64,000 nucleotides of DNA, taken from contig JAYZWL010000042.1 of the NCBI GenBank assembly GCA_036154955.1, forward strand, positions 1 to 64,000, given 5' to 3'. The position numbers and the translations under genes were made by a program. Source of the DNA: Albimonas sp036154955 (GTDB taxonomy: Bacteria; Pseudomonadota; Alphaproteobacteria; Rhodobacterales; Rhodobacteraceae). The notes beneath the pieces are model-generated. The model was not told the DNA's origin and searched no databases. It saw nothing but the letters and a program-made list of their open reading frames with translations. Shown here piece by piece: positions 1 through 8,728 of this stretch; position 1 is the first letter of the stretch, and every line of letters starts with the position of its first letter.

Positions 1-58
1 ATAGATCTGTTGGGGCAGGGGGCTCGGGGGCCCGGGGGGCGCCCTAGGCGGGGGGCGG

Positions 59-81
59 GGGCGGCGCCCGGAGCGCCGCCC
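59..81 (-). terminator. terminator-like hairpin downstream of the solute-binding protein gene
   Basis: A perfect 9-bp G+C inverted repeat (GGGCGGCGC / GCGCCGCCC, 5-nt loop) lies about 25 bp beyond the stop codon of the minus-strand gene ending at 106. There is no T-tract on the transcribed side, so this could be a 3'-end stabilising hairpin or a weak terminator. The rest of positions 1-105 is GC-rich with no gene seen. Confidence 0.35.
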
Positions 82-105
82 GCCGCCCGGTTCGCAGGCG
101 TCAGA

Positions 106-1698
106 TCACTGGTCGAGCCAGAGGTCGTACCAGCTCGACGAGTTCCACCGCGGGGTGTTGTGGTGGTTGATCAGCTTCTTCGAGGTCACCGAGATGAAGG
201 GGTGCTCGATGGCGAAGATCACCGGAAGCTCGTCCATCGAGATGCGCTGCAGCTCGTGATACATCTCCGCCCGCTTCTCGGGGTCGAGCTCCGAGGCGGC
301 TTCGTCGATCATCGTGTCCACCTTGTCGGACTGCCAGCCGAACTGGTTGGTCCAGGGCGAGCCCGCCGGCTGGCCGGAGCGCAGCCAGACCATGGTGGAC
401 ACCGCCGGGTCGGCCCGGAACTGGTGCCAGCCGTTCGCCGTGTCGAAGTCGTGGTCCCGGTAGACGCCGGTCAGGAAGCCCGGGGCGTCGTTGGTCAGGA
501 TCTCGACGTCGATGCCGACCTTCTTGAGGCTCTGCGCGTAATATTCGGCCCAGAGCGCGGTGTACTCGCCCCAGGGCGCCGGGCGGTGACGCAGCTTGAA
601 GCGGATGCCGTCGGCGCCCGCCGGATAGCCGGCCTCGTCGAGCAGGGCCGCCGCCTTCTCCAGGTCGAACGGGTAGGTGGTCACCTCGTCGGTGTAGTTG
701 GCGCCGCCGGTGGAGGGCACGGGGCCGCGGCCGGGCTTGGCGTAGCCGCGCATGATGGTCTCGATCGCGGTGTCGATGTCCAGCGCGTGGTAGATCGCCT
801 GGCGGACCTTCAGGTTCGCGAGGATCGGGTTGCGGTGATTGAATTCCACGGTGGAGTGGGCGACGTTGTTCTCATAGCCCATGGTGCCCACGTCGAAGCG
901 GTCGTCCTTGGACAGACGCTCCACATCGGCCATCGACACGCCGATGAAGCCGGATTCGTGGACCTCGCCCGCTTCCAGCGCCGCGGCGGCGGCGGAGCTG
1001 TCGTTGATGAAGCGCCACACGATGCGGTCGAGATAGGGATATTCCTCGCCGCGCCAGTAGTCGTCGTTGCGCTCGGCGATCACATACTGGCCGCGCTGGT
1101 ATTCGACGAACTTGAACGGACCGGTGCCGACGGGGGCGGTGTTGTATTCGTTCTTCAGGATGTCCGTGCCCTCATAGAGGTGCTTGGGCATCGGGTGACC
1201 CAGGTCCGGCATCGCCGCCAGCATCAGGTCCATCGGCATCGGCTTGGAATACTTGAACACCGCGGTATGCGGGTCCGGGCAGTCCACCGCTTCGAGGTTC
1301 TGCTGAAGCGAGGTCGAGTAGTTCAGCAGCTTCTTCCACATCTCCATCGCGGTGAAGGAGACGTCGTCGCAGGTGAAGTCCTCGCCGTCATGCCACTTCA
1401 CGCCCTCGCGGAGCTTGAAGGTGATCTCCTTGCCGTCCTCCGAGGACGACCATTCGGTCGCCAGCACCGGCTCGTAGCCGTCGTAGGACTTGTCGATCAG
1501 CGGCTCCACGATCTTGCCGGTGATGTAGTAGACGCCGGTGGAGGCGCGCAGCGCGGGGTTCAGGATGCGCTGCTCGCCCTTCATCTGGATGATGGCGGTG
1601 CCGCCGCGCTTGGGCTCCTGCGCGTCGGCGGCGGTGACGGCCAAGGCCGCCAGCGCGCCGGCCATGAGCGGGCCGAGCCGCCCGGTCGAAATGGTCAT
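106..1698 (-). CDS. ABC transporter substrate-binding protein, family 5 (peptide/dipeptide type)
   Basis: This is a 530-residue periplasmic solute-binding protein of the SBP_bac_5 family, which captures peptides, opines or similar ligands for an ABC importer. The start at 1698 is chosen because AGGAGG lies just upstream and the protein then opens with a signal peptide (TISTGRLG, a hydrophobic run, cleavage near ADA-QEP). The conserved early block (LREGVKWHDG) and the later VRQAIYHALD segment are typical of the family, and the length is normal. No permease or ATPase genes lie on the visible side; they may be beyond the left edge. It is divergent from an SDR-VOC-Lrp operon, so shared regulation by that Lrp-type protein is plausible. 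The substrate cannot be read from the sequence. Confidence 0.9.
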   Translation of the reverse strand: MTISTGRLGPLMAGALAALAVTAADAQEPKRGGTAIIQMKGEQRILNPALRASTGVYYITGKIVEPLIDKSYDGYEPVLATEWSSSEDGKEITFKLREGVKWHDGEDFTCDDVSFTAMEMWKKLLNYSTSLQQNLEAVDCPDPHTAVFKYSKPMPMDLMLAAMPDLGHPMPKHLYEGTDILKNEYNTAPVGTGPFKFVEYQRGQYVIAERNDDYWRGEEYPYLDRIVWRFINDSSAAAAALEAGEVHESGFIGVSMADVERLSKDDRFDVGTMGYENNVAHSTVEFNHRNPILANLKVRQAIYHALDIDTAIETIMRGYAKPGRGPVPSTGGANYTDEVTTYPFDLEKAAALLDEAGYPAGADGIRFKLRHRPAPWGEYTALWAEYYAQSLKKVGIDVEILTNDAPGFLTGVYRDHDFDTANGWHQFRADPAVSTMVWLRSGQPAGSPWTNQFGWQSDKVDTMIDEAASELDPEKRAEMYHELQRISMDELPVIFAIEHPFISVTSKKLINHHNTPRWNSSSWYDLWLDQ

Positions 1699-1888
1699 GG
1701 ATCCCTCCTGGTCGAACTGTCGAGCGGGCGCCGGGTTCTGGTTCGTCTGCGTCGGCGCCGCGAGCCCCCGGATTCCGCGACGCAACAAGTTTAGAGTCAA
1801 CCGGATTTTTTCGCAGCGCGGCATTTTTCCTGATGCAATCCCTACGCAGGCGGATCATCGTGGCATGAAACGCCATCGGAGGGCGAAG
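1699..1888. promoter_or_regulatory. divergent intergenic promoter region
   Basis: This 190-bp gap separates the minus-strand solute-binding protein gene from the plus-strand SDR gene. Its middle (about 1786-1845) is clearly richer in A/T than the surroundings, including T-runs, as expected for back-to-back promoters. I could not assign -35/-10 boxes or an Lrp box with confidence. An AGGAGG ribosome site serves the left gene and a GGAGGG site serves the right gene. Confidence 0.4.
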
Positions 1889-2617
1889 ATGCAGAATGAA
1901 ATTTCCAGCTGGACGGTGTGGATCACCGGGGCGGGCTCCGGCATCGGGCAGGCGATGGCCCGGGCCTTCGCCGGCGCCGGCTGCACGGTGGCCCTGACCG
2001 GGCGCCAGTCCGCCCCGCTGGAGGCGATGGCCGACGAGATCGCCGCCGCCGGCGGCCGGGCTCTGGTCCTGCCCTGCGACGTGCTGGACCGGGACGGCAT
2101 GGCCGCCGCCGCCGCCCGGATCGTGGAGACGACCGGCCGGCTCGACATGCTGTGCAACAACGCCGGGCTGAACATCCCGCGGCGGACCTGGGCGGATCTC
2201 GACTGGCCGTCCTGGGAGGCGGTGCTCGACATAAACATCAAGGGCGCGCTCAACGCCATAGCCGCGGCCCTGCCGACCATGCGCGCGCAGGGGGCGGGGG
2301 TGATCCTACACACCTCGTCCTGGGCCGGGCGGTTCCACTCGCCGGGCGGGGGCGTGCCCTACGGCGCCTCCAAGCACGCGCTGTCGGAACTCTCGGCCAG
2401 CCTGAACACGGAGGAGGGGAAGCACGGCATCCGCTCCTGCTCGCTGAACCCCGGCGGGGTGGCGACGCCGCTGATGGAGCGGCGGCCGGGCTACACGCCG
2501 GAGATGGCCGCCGCCATGATCCAGCCCGAGGACCTCGCCGACGCCGCCCTGTTCGTGGCCCGCATGAACCCCAACGTCGCCGTGCACGAGATCACGGTCG
2601 CGCCTGTCACGCGCTGA
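1889..2617 (+). CDS. short-chain dehydrogenase/reductase (SDR) family oxidoreductase
   Basis: A 242-residue classical SDR. It has the N-terminal dinucleotide motif TGAGSGIG, the structural NNAG motif (NNAGLN), a serine-containing strand (HTSSWAGRF) and the catalytic pair Y158-x3-K162 in YGASK, so the Ser-Tyr-Lys machinery is intact. The cofactor is NAD(H) or NADP(H); the substrate is unknown. The start at 1889 has GGAGGG about 6 bp upstream; an in-frame ATG at 1865 is a weaker alternative. It is the first gene of a tight operon with a VOC protein and an Lrp/AsnC regulator, divergent from a peptide-type binding protein. That suggests a small catabolic or modification module. Confidence 0.9.
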   Translation: MQNEISSWTVWITGAGSGIGQAMARAFAGAGCTVALTGRQSAPLEAMADEIAAAGGRALVLPCDVLDRDGMAAAAARIVETTGRLDMLCNNAGLNIPRRTWADLDWPSWEAVLDINIKGALNAIAAALPTMRAQGAGVILHTSSWAGRFHSPGGGVPYGASKHALSELSASLNTEEGKHGIRSCSLNPGGVATPLMERRPGYTPEMAAAMIQPEDLADAALFVARMNPNVAVHEITVAPVTR

Positions 2618-2668
2618 CCGGCCCCCCAAGGCCCTGACCCAGGACCAGAGACCCAGGAGACCTCCCAG

Positions 2669-3541
2669 ATGACCCACCCGGTGAAGGGCGTGGACCACGT
2701 CTTCCTCATGGTGAACAGCCTCGACGAAAGCTGCGAGGCCTTCGCCCGCCTCGGCTTCACCATCTCGCCGCGCGGAATGCATTCCGCCCACAAGGGCGCG
2801 GCCAACCACACCATCATGTTCCCCAACGACTATTTCGAGCTTCTGGGCATGATCGCCGAGGTGCCCGGCAACGCCGATCGCCGCGCCATGCTGGCGCGCG
2901 AGGGGCAGGGCCTGCACGCCGTGGCCTGCCGCATCGACGACGCCTACGCGGCCAAGGCGGGTCTGGCCGAGCTGGGGATCGCGACCGAGGAGGTCGGCTC
3001 CTTCTCCCGCCCCGTGCCGCTGCCCGACGGGTCGGAGGGGATGGCGAGCTTCGACACGCTGAAGTTCGAGACCCACGAATACCCGCTTGGCACGGCCTTC
3101 ATGTGCCGCCACAAGACCCGCGACATGGTCTGGGTGCCCTCGCTGCTGGAGCATCCCAACGGCGCCCAGGGCATCGCCGGCGTGGTGGCGGGTTGCGACG
3201 ATCCCGACGGGGCGGCGGTGGCCTTCGCGCGGCTGTTCGCCGAAGGGGCGATCAGCCATGTGGACGGGGGGGCCGTGGTGTCCACCGGCGTCGCGGGCGG
3301 CCCGCCCTCCGCGCCCATCACGCTGCTGACCCGCGCCGCGCTGGCCGCCGCCTATCCGGAGATGGACTTCTCCAAGACCCCGAAGGGGGCCTTCGCGGTG
3401 CTGCGCATCGACTGCCCGGACCTCAAGGCCGTCCACGCCATCCTGGATCAGGAGAAGATCCCCTTCTCCGAAACCCCGCTGGGCGTCGCGGTCGGCCCGG
3501 ACCATGCCTGCGGCTGCGTGGTGGAATTCGTCGGCGAATGA
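2669..3541 (+). CDS. VOC superfamily (glyoxalase-like) protein
   Basis: A 290-residue vicinal-oxygen-chelate fold protein. The N-terminal block (KGVDHVFLMVNSLDES, then the ANHTIMFPNDYFELLGM segment) matches glyoxalase-like domains of the Glyoxalase_3 type, with a metal-ligand candidate His in each half. The second half repeats the fold more weakly and ends in a hydrophobic strand. Such proteins can be isomerases, dioxygenases or lyases, and the exact reaction is not visible. The ribosome site AGGAGA precedes the ATG. The stop overlaps the next start by 4 bp (ATGA), so it is probably translationally coupled to the Lrp-type regulator. Confidence 0.85.
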   Translation: MTHPVKGVDHVFLMVNSLDESCEAFARLGFTISPRGMHSAHKGAANHTIMFPNDYFELLGMIAEVPGNADRRAMLAREGQGLHAVACRIDDAYAAKAGLAELGIATEEVGSFSRPVPLPDGSEGMASFDTLKFETHEYPLGTAFMCRHKTRDMVWVPSLLEHPNGAQGIAGVVAGCDDPDGAAVAFARLFAEGAISHVDGGAVVSTGVAGGPPSAPITLLTRAALAAAYPEMDFSKTPKGAFAVLRIDCPDLKAVHAILDQEKIPFSETPLGVAVGPDHACGCVVEFVGE

Positions 3542-4050
3542 GCCAGGCCGCCAAACCCCGGCGCGGCGGCGACAAGGTCGAGGGTCACGCCTTCGACGAG
3601 GTCGACCGCCGCATCCTGCATATCCTGCAGCGTGAGGTGGACCGTCCGGTCACCTCCATCGCCGAGGAGGTGGGCCTGTCGCCCACCCCCTGCTGGCGAC
3701 GCATCAAGCGGCTGGAGGAGACGGGGGTGATCCGCGCGCGGGTGGCGCTGGTGGATCAGCGGCTGGCCAATGTGCCGATGACCGTGTTCATCTCGGTCAA
3801 GGTGCCGCGGCACGCCAAAAGCTGGCTGACCGATTTCCGCGCCCTGATCGAGGAGATCCCCCAGATCACCGAGGCCTATCGGCTGACCGGCGACGTGGAC
3901 TACATCCTCAAGGTCGTGGTGCCCGACATCGCCGCCTATGACACGGTCTACAAGGCGATGATCGAGCGGATGGATTTCTCCCAGATCTCGTCCTCCATCT
4001 CCATGGAGGAGCTGAAGTTCACCACCGCCCTGCCGGTGGACCACCTGTAG
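3538..4050 (+). CDS. Lrp/AsnC family transcriptional regulator
   Basis: A 170-residue regulator with an N-terminal winged helix-turn-helix (DEVDRRILHILQREV, then SPTPCWRRIKRLEETGVI) and a C-terminal RAM/effector domain (VFISVKVP, then TGDVDYILKVVVPDIAAYD). It normally forms octameric or multimeric discs that respond to an amino acid. The gene overlaps the VOC gene by ATGA, so it is the third gene of the SDR-VOC operon. It most likely controls that operon and perhaps the divergent binding-protein gene, which would fit an amino-acid-like or peptide-derived inducer. About 15 charged residues (AAKPRRGGDK) precede the domain. Confidence 0.92.
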   Translation: MSQAAKPRRGGDKVEGHAFDEVDRRILHILQREVDRPVTSIAEEVGLSPTPCWRRIKRLEETGVIRARVALVDQRLANVPMTVFISVKVPRHAKSWLTDFRALIEEIPQITEAYRLTGDVDYILKVVVPDIAAYDTVYKAMIERMDFSQISSSISMEELKFTTALPVDHL

Positions 4051-4088
4051 CCCCGTCCCCCGCCCCCCGGGCGGGCCGGGGGACGGGG
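4051..4088. terminator. bidirectional terminator hairpin between convergent genes
   Basis: A perfect 12-bp inverted repeat (CCCCGTCCCCCG at 4051-4062 and its complement at 4077-4088) starts immediately after the Lrp-type stop codon and lies 8 bp from the convergent metalloprotease stop. The loop can also pair in part. A G-run follows rather than a T-tract, so this may act as a very stable 3' hairpin for both transcripts. Confidence 0.6.
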
Positions 4089-4096
4089 GGGCAGGG

Positions 4097-7000
4097 TCAG
4101 GCGAGGCCGTAAAGCTCCACGTCGTCGAACAGCGCGTCCAGGCGGCTGACGCCGGCGACGGTCAGGACCTCGCCCGCCTCGAAGCGCAGCACCGCGGCGC
4201 CGTTCTCGATCGCGCCGAATTCCTCGACGACCTCGCGCGCGGTCATCTCCCCGAACCACAGGCCCCGGTCCAGCAGGATCGCGTCGACGTTGTTGCGGAA
4301 ATCCCGGATCAGGTCCTCGCCGTCGCCGACGCCGAAATGGAACTGGTCGCGCCCGCCGCCGCCGATCAGGACGTCGTCGCCCTCGCCGCCATGCAGCTTG
4401 TCGTGCTGGCCGCCGCCGTCCACCACGTCGTCGCCCGCGCCGCCGGCGATCGCGTCCTTGCCCTTGCCGCCGGAGAGGGCGTCGTTCCCGGCCCCGCCCT
4501 CGATCACGTCCCGCCCGCGGCCGCCGTCGATCACGTCGTCGCCGGCCCCGCCGCGGATCGCGTCATGGCCGCGCAGCGTGACGATCTCCGCGTCCGTCTC
4601 CACGTAATCGGCCAGCACGACCGCCATATGCCGGGAGCCGACGAGCCCGTCCCAGTCGGCCAGCGTCGTCGCCGCGTCCCGCGGGGCGTGGGAGAAGTCG
4701 TAGCGGGCCGCGATGCCGTGGTCGTCGTTGAGCGTGATCGCGCTCAGCGTCCCCTTCACGTCGGAGGCCAGGTCCGGGTCGTTCTTTTCGAAGTCGCCGA
4801 TCAGCTCCACCGTCAGGCCGAGCCCGGTGACCGTCTCGAAGAACCGCACGGCGCCGGCGCCGGACTGGATCACCGGCCCGTCGAGCCGCTGCTGGGGAAG
4901 CGGCTGGGTGAAGTCGAGCGGAACCTCGATGTCGGAGGACCAGCGCAGCGCCGCGCCGCGGAACCCGTCGAGCGCCGCGTCCACGCCGCGGATCGGCACG
5001 GGATTGGCGCGCGTGACCGTGGCCGCCTCTCCCGCCGCGACGGCGAACGCGGCGGCGGAGGTCGACGGGGCGCCGACCGCGTTGGGGAAGGCCGGCGCGT
5101 AGGGGTCGGCCGCGTCCATGTTCACCTCGTATCCGAGGTCGCGCAGCGAAGCGACGGTCAGGCGCGAGGTGGGCATGCCCGGATCGCCCTCGGCGGTTCC
5201 GGTCATCAGCTCGTTGTCGAACAGCGCCTCCCGCCAGTGCTTGCCCAGGGTGCCGCCGCCGCCCTCGTCCTCCAGCGGCACGCCCTCCGCGGCGCCGCCG
5301 GTCCACTCGCGATAGACCGCGAGCGCGTTCTCGCCGACATAGAGGCCGTTCTTCACCAGCCCGCGCGCCGCCCAGGACGGGCCGACGCCGAGCACATGCC
5401 CCATCTCGTGCTCGATCACCTCGCCCAGCGTGCCGTCGGCCTCCATCGCCGCCATCCGGTCGGCGTTGAAGTCCATGAAGCCGCGGGCGGTGGTTCCGTC
5501 GGCGCGGAAGGCCTGGGGCCCGCCGGTGCCCAGCGTGTTCGTCTTCTCCGCGGGGTAGGGCACGACCACGGCGTCGATCCGCACGTCGTCGATGAGGCCG
5601 TAAACCTCGTCCTCGTAATCGGACAGGTCGCCGGTGATGATCCGTTCCCAGTTCTCCGCCGCCTGCTCGAAGTATTTCTGATACTTCCGGGCGCCTTGAT
5701 AGCGGATGTCGATGTCGAAATCGCTGTCCGCCGGGTCGATGACGCGATGCGGCGCGACCTGGATGAAATAGTCGCCCACCCGGTCGCCCTGGGCCGCGGC
5801 GGCGACGAAATATCGGCCGGAGGTCGGCGCGGTGAAGATCAGGCTGGCGTCGCGCCCGCGTCCGCCGTCGTCGTCCCAGGTCGAGGGCAGCAGCGCGCCG
5901 GAGGCGTCGTGGATCCCCGCGATCAGCGGGTCGGCCAGCGCGCCGTTGCCGCTGTCCAGCCCCATGATGTTGACTTCGTAGGACTTTCCGGCCTCCAGCG
6001 TGACCGTGATCCAGTCCACGTCGCCCGGGGTCTCGATCACGCCGCCCAGGCCGCCGCGCTTGCTGAGCGCGAGCTCCGGCGACCGGCGGCCGTCGGAGCC
6101 GAAGTCGTCCGTCGCGCCGGCCGGGACCAGTTCCCGCGCGGAGACGGTGTAGCTTCCGGTTCCCCGGCCCGCGGCGGCGGCGGCGATGTAGTAGGTCCCG
6201 GTCTTGCCGGCGGCGAACTCGATCATGGCGTTGTCGCCCACGCCGCCGCTGTCGTTCTCCGTGCCGCGCTGGAAGCCGTTGGGGCCTTCGAAGAACACCC
6301 CCGCCAGCCGCGCGTCCATGAGGTCGCCCTTGCGGGTGTCGGCGCCCTCGACGCCGATCTGGTAGGTGGCGCCCTTCCGAAGGTCGACGGCGAACCAGTC
6401 GACGTCGAAGTCGCTTTCGATCCGGCCGGTCGCCTCGCCGTTGCGCCCGATGGCGCCGGCGCCGGCGGGGGCGTGGCCGAAGTCGTCGCTCCGCACCCGG
6501 CCGACCACCTCCATGTCCAGCTTGTAGTCGCCGGTGGCGGCGCCGAAGCCGGCGGCGGCGACGTAATACACGCCCCCCGCGCCCGGCGCGAAGGTCGTCT
6601 CGGCGGTGAACTCCCCGGCGATCTTGGGGGCCTGGGTTCCCGGAAGCAGCCGGCCGGCGGCGTCGTAGATCCCTACGATGGAGGCGTCGATCAGCGAGGC
6701 GGCGGAGCGGTAGAGGCCCGACAGCTCGAACCGGTAGGCCCGGGCCGCCGACAGCTCGACCTTGAACCAGTCGACGTCGCCGAAGGTCTCGATGGTCCCC
6801 TTCGCCTGGCCGGAAGCGCCGGGCGCGAGCGTGCCCTTTGTATCGACGGCGGCGGCGAAGTCGTCGCGGGCCGTCACGTTCTCCTGCGTCGCGCGCAGCC
6901 GGTAGGTCCCGGTCGCGCCCGCGCCTGCGCCGACGGCGATGTAGTGCATACCGGTGCGCGCGGCGGTGAAGGTCGCCAGGTCGTCCTGCCCCAGCGCGCC

Positions 7001-8407
7001 GGGGATCTCGGTCAGCCCGGTCAGGACCGCGCCGTCGGGGCCGTGGAGGCCGATCAGCTCGGGGTCGGAGAGCGTGCCCGACCCGCTCGCCGCGCCTTCG
7101 AGGCTGAAGCGGTAGGTCGCCCCCTCGAAAAGCTTGATGCGGAACCAGTCCTGGTCGCCGGCGGTCTCGATCTCTCCGGCCACCGCCACGGGCGTCCGGC
7201 GCAGCACGCCGGCCCCGGCCGTGTCCTGGCCGAAATCGTCGGTGGGCAGGCCGACCAGCGACAGCTGGTAGCTGGCGTGCAGGCCGCCGTCGGTCGAGCG
7301 GCCGGCCTGGACGTAATAGGTCCCGTCCCGCGCGACGGTGAAGTCGCGCGCCGCCGTGGTCGCGCCGGAGACGTCGGCGAGCACGCCCGCCACTTCCTGC
7401 CCGCCGCTGTCGAAAAGCCCGACCGTCGGGGTCGGAACGTCCCCCTCCAGCACCGCGTAGATGTTGACCGAGGCGCGGTAGGTCTGTCCGGCCCGCAGCT
7501 CCACCGCGAACCAGTCGCGATCCCCCGTCGTCTCCAGCAGGCCGGAGGCGTCCAGCGACGCGCCGCCCCAGGCGCTTTCCCGCAGCCGCCCGGCGCCGGC
7601 CGGATCGGCGCCGAAATCGTCGACCACGATCTCCCGCAGGCCGATCGCGTAGGCGCCCTGCGCGCTGCCCGTGGTCAGGATCTGCGAGACGCCGGAGCGG
7701 GTCGCGGTGACCTCGACAGTGCCGGAGGGGGAGCCCGCGTCGGCGTCGATGCCGTAGGTCTCCAGCCAGGGCGTGCTGAAGAAGGCGCGCCCGTCCCAGC
7801 CGGTCCGGCCCTCGCCCGCATAGGCGAAGGAGACCTCGTAGGATTTCCCGGCCACCCATTCCACCGCATAGGCGTCCTGGTCGTTCTCCCGGCTGAAATG
7901 CGCGTCGATCGAGGCGCCGGCCGCCAGCCGCACCGCGCCGTTCTCGCCCTCGCCCAGGTCGCGGACCGTCAGGCGGTAGGGCAGGGTTCCGGAGGCGCCG
8001 GACCACTGCACGCGGGCGTAGACCGTTTCGGCGGCGCTGGCGATGACCTCCTGCGTCGGGGCGGAGATCGCGGGATCGACGTGGAAGGAGCCGACCTCCC
8101 AGCTCGCCTCGACGGTCAGGAGCAGCCTTGCGCCGGGGTCCGCGGTCGGGGCGCCGGGCGCGAGGGTCAGCTCGTAGGTGTGGTTCGCCTCCATCGCGAT
8201 GGCGAAGAGGTCGTTGTCGAAGAGCCGGTCCATGCGCCCCACGCCGGCCTGCGCGTCGCCGACCGGCAGCGGCGTCGCGGTCGCGCGCGAGTCGCCGTGG
8301 TCGTCGCCGGCGGAGAAGGCCGCGGCGGAGGCGTTCAGCGCCGAAGCGGGCGCGCGCGCGGGGCCGGCGCCCTGCGGCGCGCCACGGGAGAGGGTCGATC
8401 CGGTCAT
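4097..8407 (-). CDS. leishmanolysin-like RTX zinc metalloprotease with PPC-type repeats
   Basis: A 1436-residue secreted protein. Residues ~30-870 hold about seven repeats of a PPC-like beta domain, with motifs such as DDFG..AGAG followed by IET.GD.DWF.V.L. A metalloprotease domain follows with zinc motif H1000-E1001-M-G-H1004 and the distal block HWREALFDNELMTG (Met1068), the pattern of leishmanolysin (M8)-like enzymes. Residues ~1279-1357 are glycine/aspartate nonapeptide repeats (GGAGDDVIDGG type) that bind calcium and are usual for type I secretion. A C-terminal cap follows (RFEAGEVLTVAGV, then VELYGLA). There is no Sec signal, as expected for type I export, and no type I secretion genes are in the window. 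Three 23-bp repeats lie just upstream of the start. The target is unknown. Confidence 0.85.
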   Translation of the reverse strand: MTGSTLSRGAPQGAGPARAPASALNASAAAFSAGDDHGDSRATATPLPVGDAQAGVGRMDRLFDNDLFAIAMEANHTYELTLAPGAPTADPGARLLLTVEASWEVGSFHVDPAISAPTQEVIASAAETVYARVQWSGASGTLPYRLTVRDLGEGENGAVRLAAGASIDAHFSRENDQDAYAVEWVAGKSYEVSFAYAGEGRTGWDGRAFFSTPWLETYGIDADAGSPSGTVEVTATRSGVSQILTTGSAQGAYAIGLREIVVDDFGADPAGAGRLRESAWGGASLDASGLLETTGDRDWFAVELRAGQTYRASVNIYAVLEGDVPTPTVGLFDSGGQEVAGVLADVSGATTAARDFTVARDGTYYVQAGRSTDGGLHASYQLSLVGLPTDDFGQDTAGAGVLRRTPVAVAGEIETAGDQDWFRIKLFEGATYRFSLEGAASGSGTLSDPELIGLHGPDGAVLTGLTEIPGALGQDDLATFTAARTGMHYIAVGAGAGATGTYRLRATQENVTARDDFAAAVDTKGTLAPGASGQAKGTIETFGDVDWFKVELSAARAYRFELSGLYRSAASLIDASIVGIYDAAGRLLPGTQAPKIAGEFTAETTFAPGAGGVYYVAAAGFGAATGDYKLDMEVVGRVRSDDFGHAPAGAGAIGRNGEATGRIESDFDVDWFAVDLRKGATYQIGVEGADTRKGDLMDARLAGVFFEGPNGFQRGTENDSGGVGDNAMIEFAAGKTGTYYIAAAAAGRGTGSYTVSARELVPAGATDDFGSDGRRSPELALSKRGGLGGVIETPGDVDWITVTLEAGKSYEVNIMGLDSGNGALADPLIAGIHDASGALLPSTWDDDGGRGRDASLIFTAPTSGRYFVAAAAQGDRVGDYFIQVAPHRVIDPADSDFDIDIRYQGARKYQKYFEQAAENWERIITGDLSDYEDEVYGLIDDVRIDAVVVPYPAEKTNTLGTGGPQAFRADGTTARGFMDFNADRMAAMEADGTLGEVIEHEMGHVLGVGPSWAARGLVKNGLYVGENALAVYREWTGGAAEGVPLEDEGGGGTLGKHWREALFDNELMTGTAEGDPGMPTSRLTVASLRDLGYEVNMDAADPYAPAFPNAVGAPSTSAAAFAVAAGEAATVTRANPVPIRGVDAALDGFRGAALRWSSDIEVPLDFTQPLPQQRLDGPVIQSGAGAVRFFETVTGLGLTVELIGDFEKNDPDLASDVKGTLSAITLNDDHGIAARYDFSHAPRDAATTLADWDGLVGSRHMAVVLADYVETDAEIVTLRGHDAIRGGAGDDVIDGGRGRDVIEGGAGNDALSGGKGKDAIAGGAGDDVVDGGGQHDKLHGGEGDDVLIGGGGRDQFHFGVGDGEDLIRDFRNNVDAILLDRGLWFGEMTAREVVEEFGAIENGAAVLRFEAGEVLTVAGVSRLDALFDDVELYGLA

Positions 8408-8419
8408 GTTTCCGCCCTG

Positions 8420-8488
8420 GTCAGCGATGCGACCTTGTTGTCGTCGGCGACGCGACGTCGGCGCCGTCAGCGACGCGACATTGTTGTT
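8420..8488. repeat. three tandem 23-bp direct repeats upstream of the RTX protease
   Basis: Units start at 8420, 8443 and 8466, exactly 23 bp apart. Each begins with the 14-mer consensus GTCRGCGAYGCGAC; units 1 and 3 also share TTGTTGT further in. They end 13 bp from the protease start codon at 8407. About two helical turns of spacing suggests phased binding of a regulator, although replication or slippage could also create them. The remaining gap 8489-8728 contains a somewhat A/T-richer stretch (about 8520-8640) that probably holds the promoter; no gene is seen there. Confidence 0.65.
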
Positions 8489-8728
8489 GGGGCCGGAAAA
8501 CTCGACCGGCGGCCGAACGCATTCACAATCATGCGGATTTATCTAGGTGAACGATTTCCGTCCACCGGATTCGCGCGGCGGGCGACCGATCGCAGGGACT
8601 TTTTCCGTTTTCGCGACATTCAGGGGCGTCTTGTGGAAACGCCAGGCCGCCTCAGAGGATGGGCGCCGCGTCGCGGGACCGCCGGGCCGGGGAAAGCGGC
8701 CCGGCGACAAGCCGGGGGGAGGGGCGGC

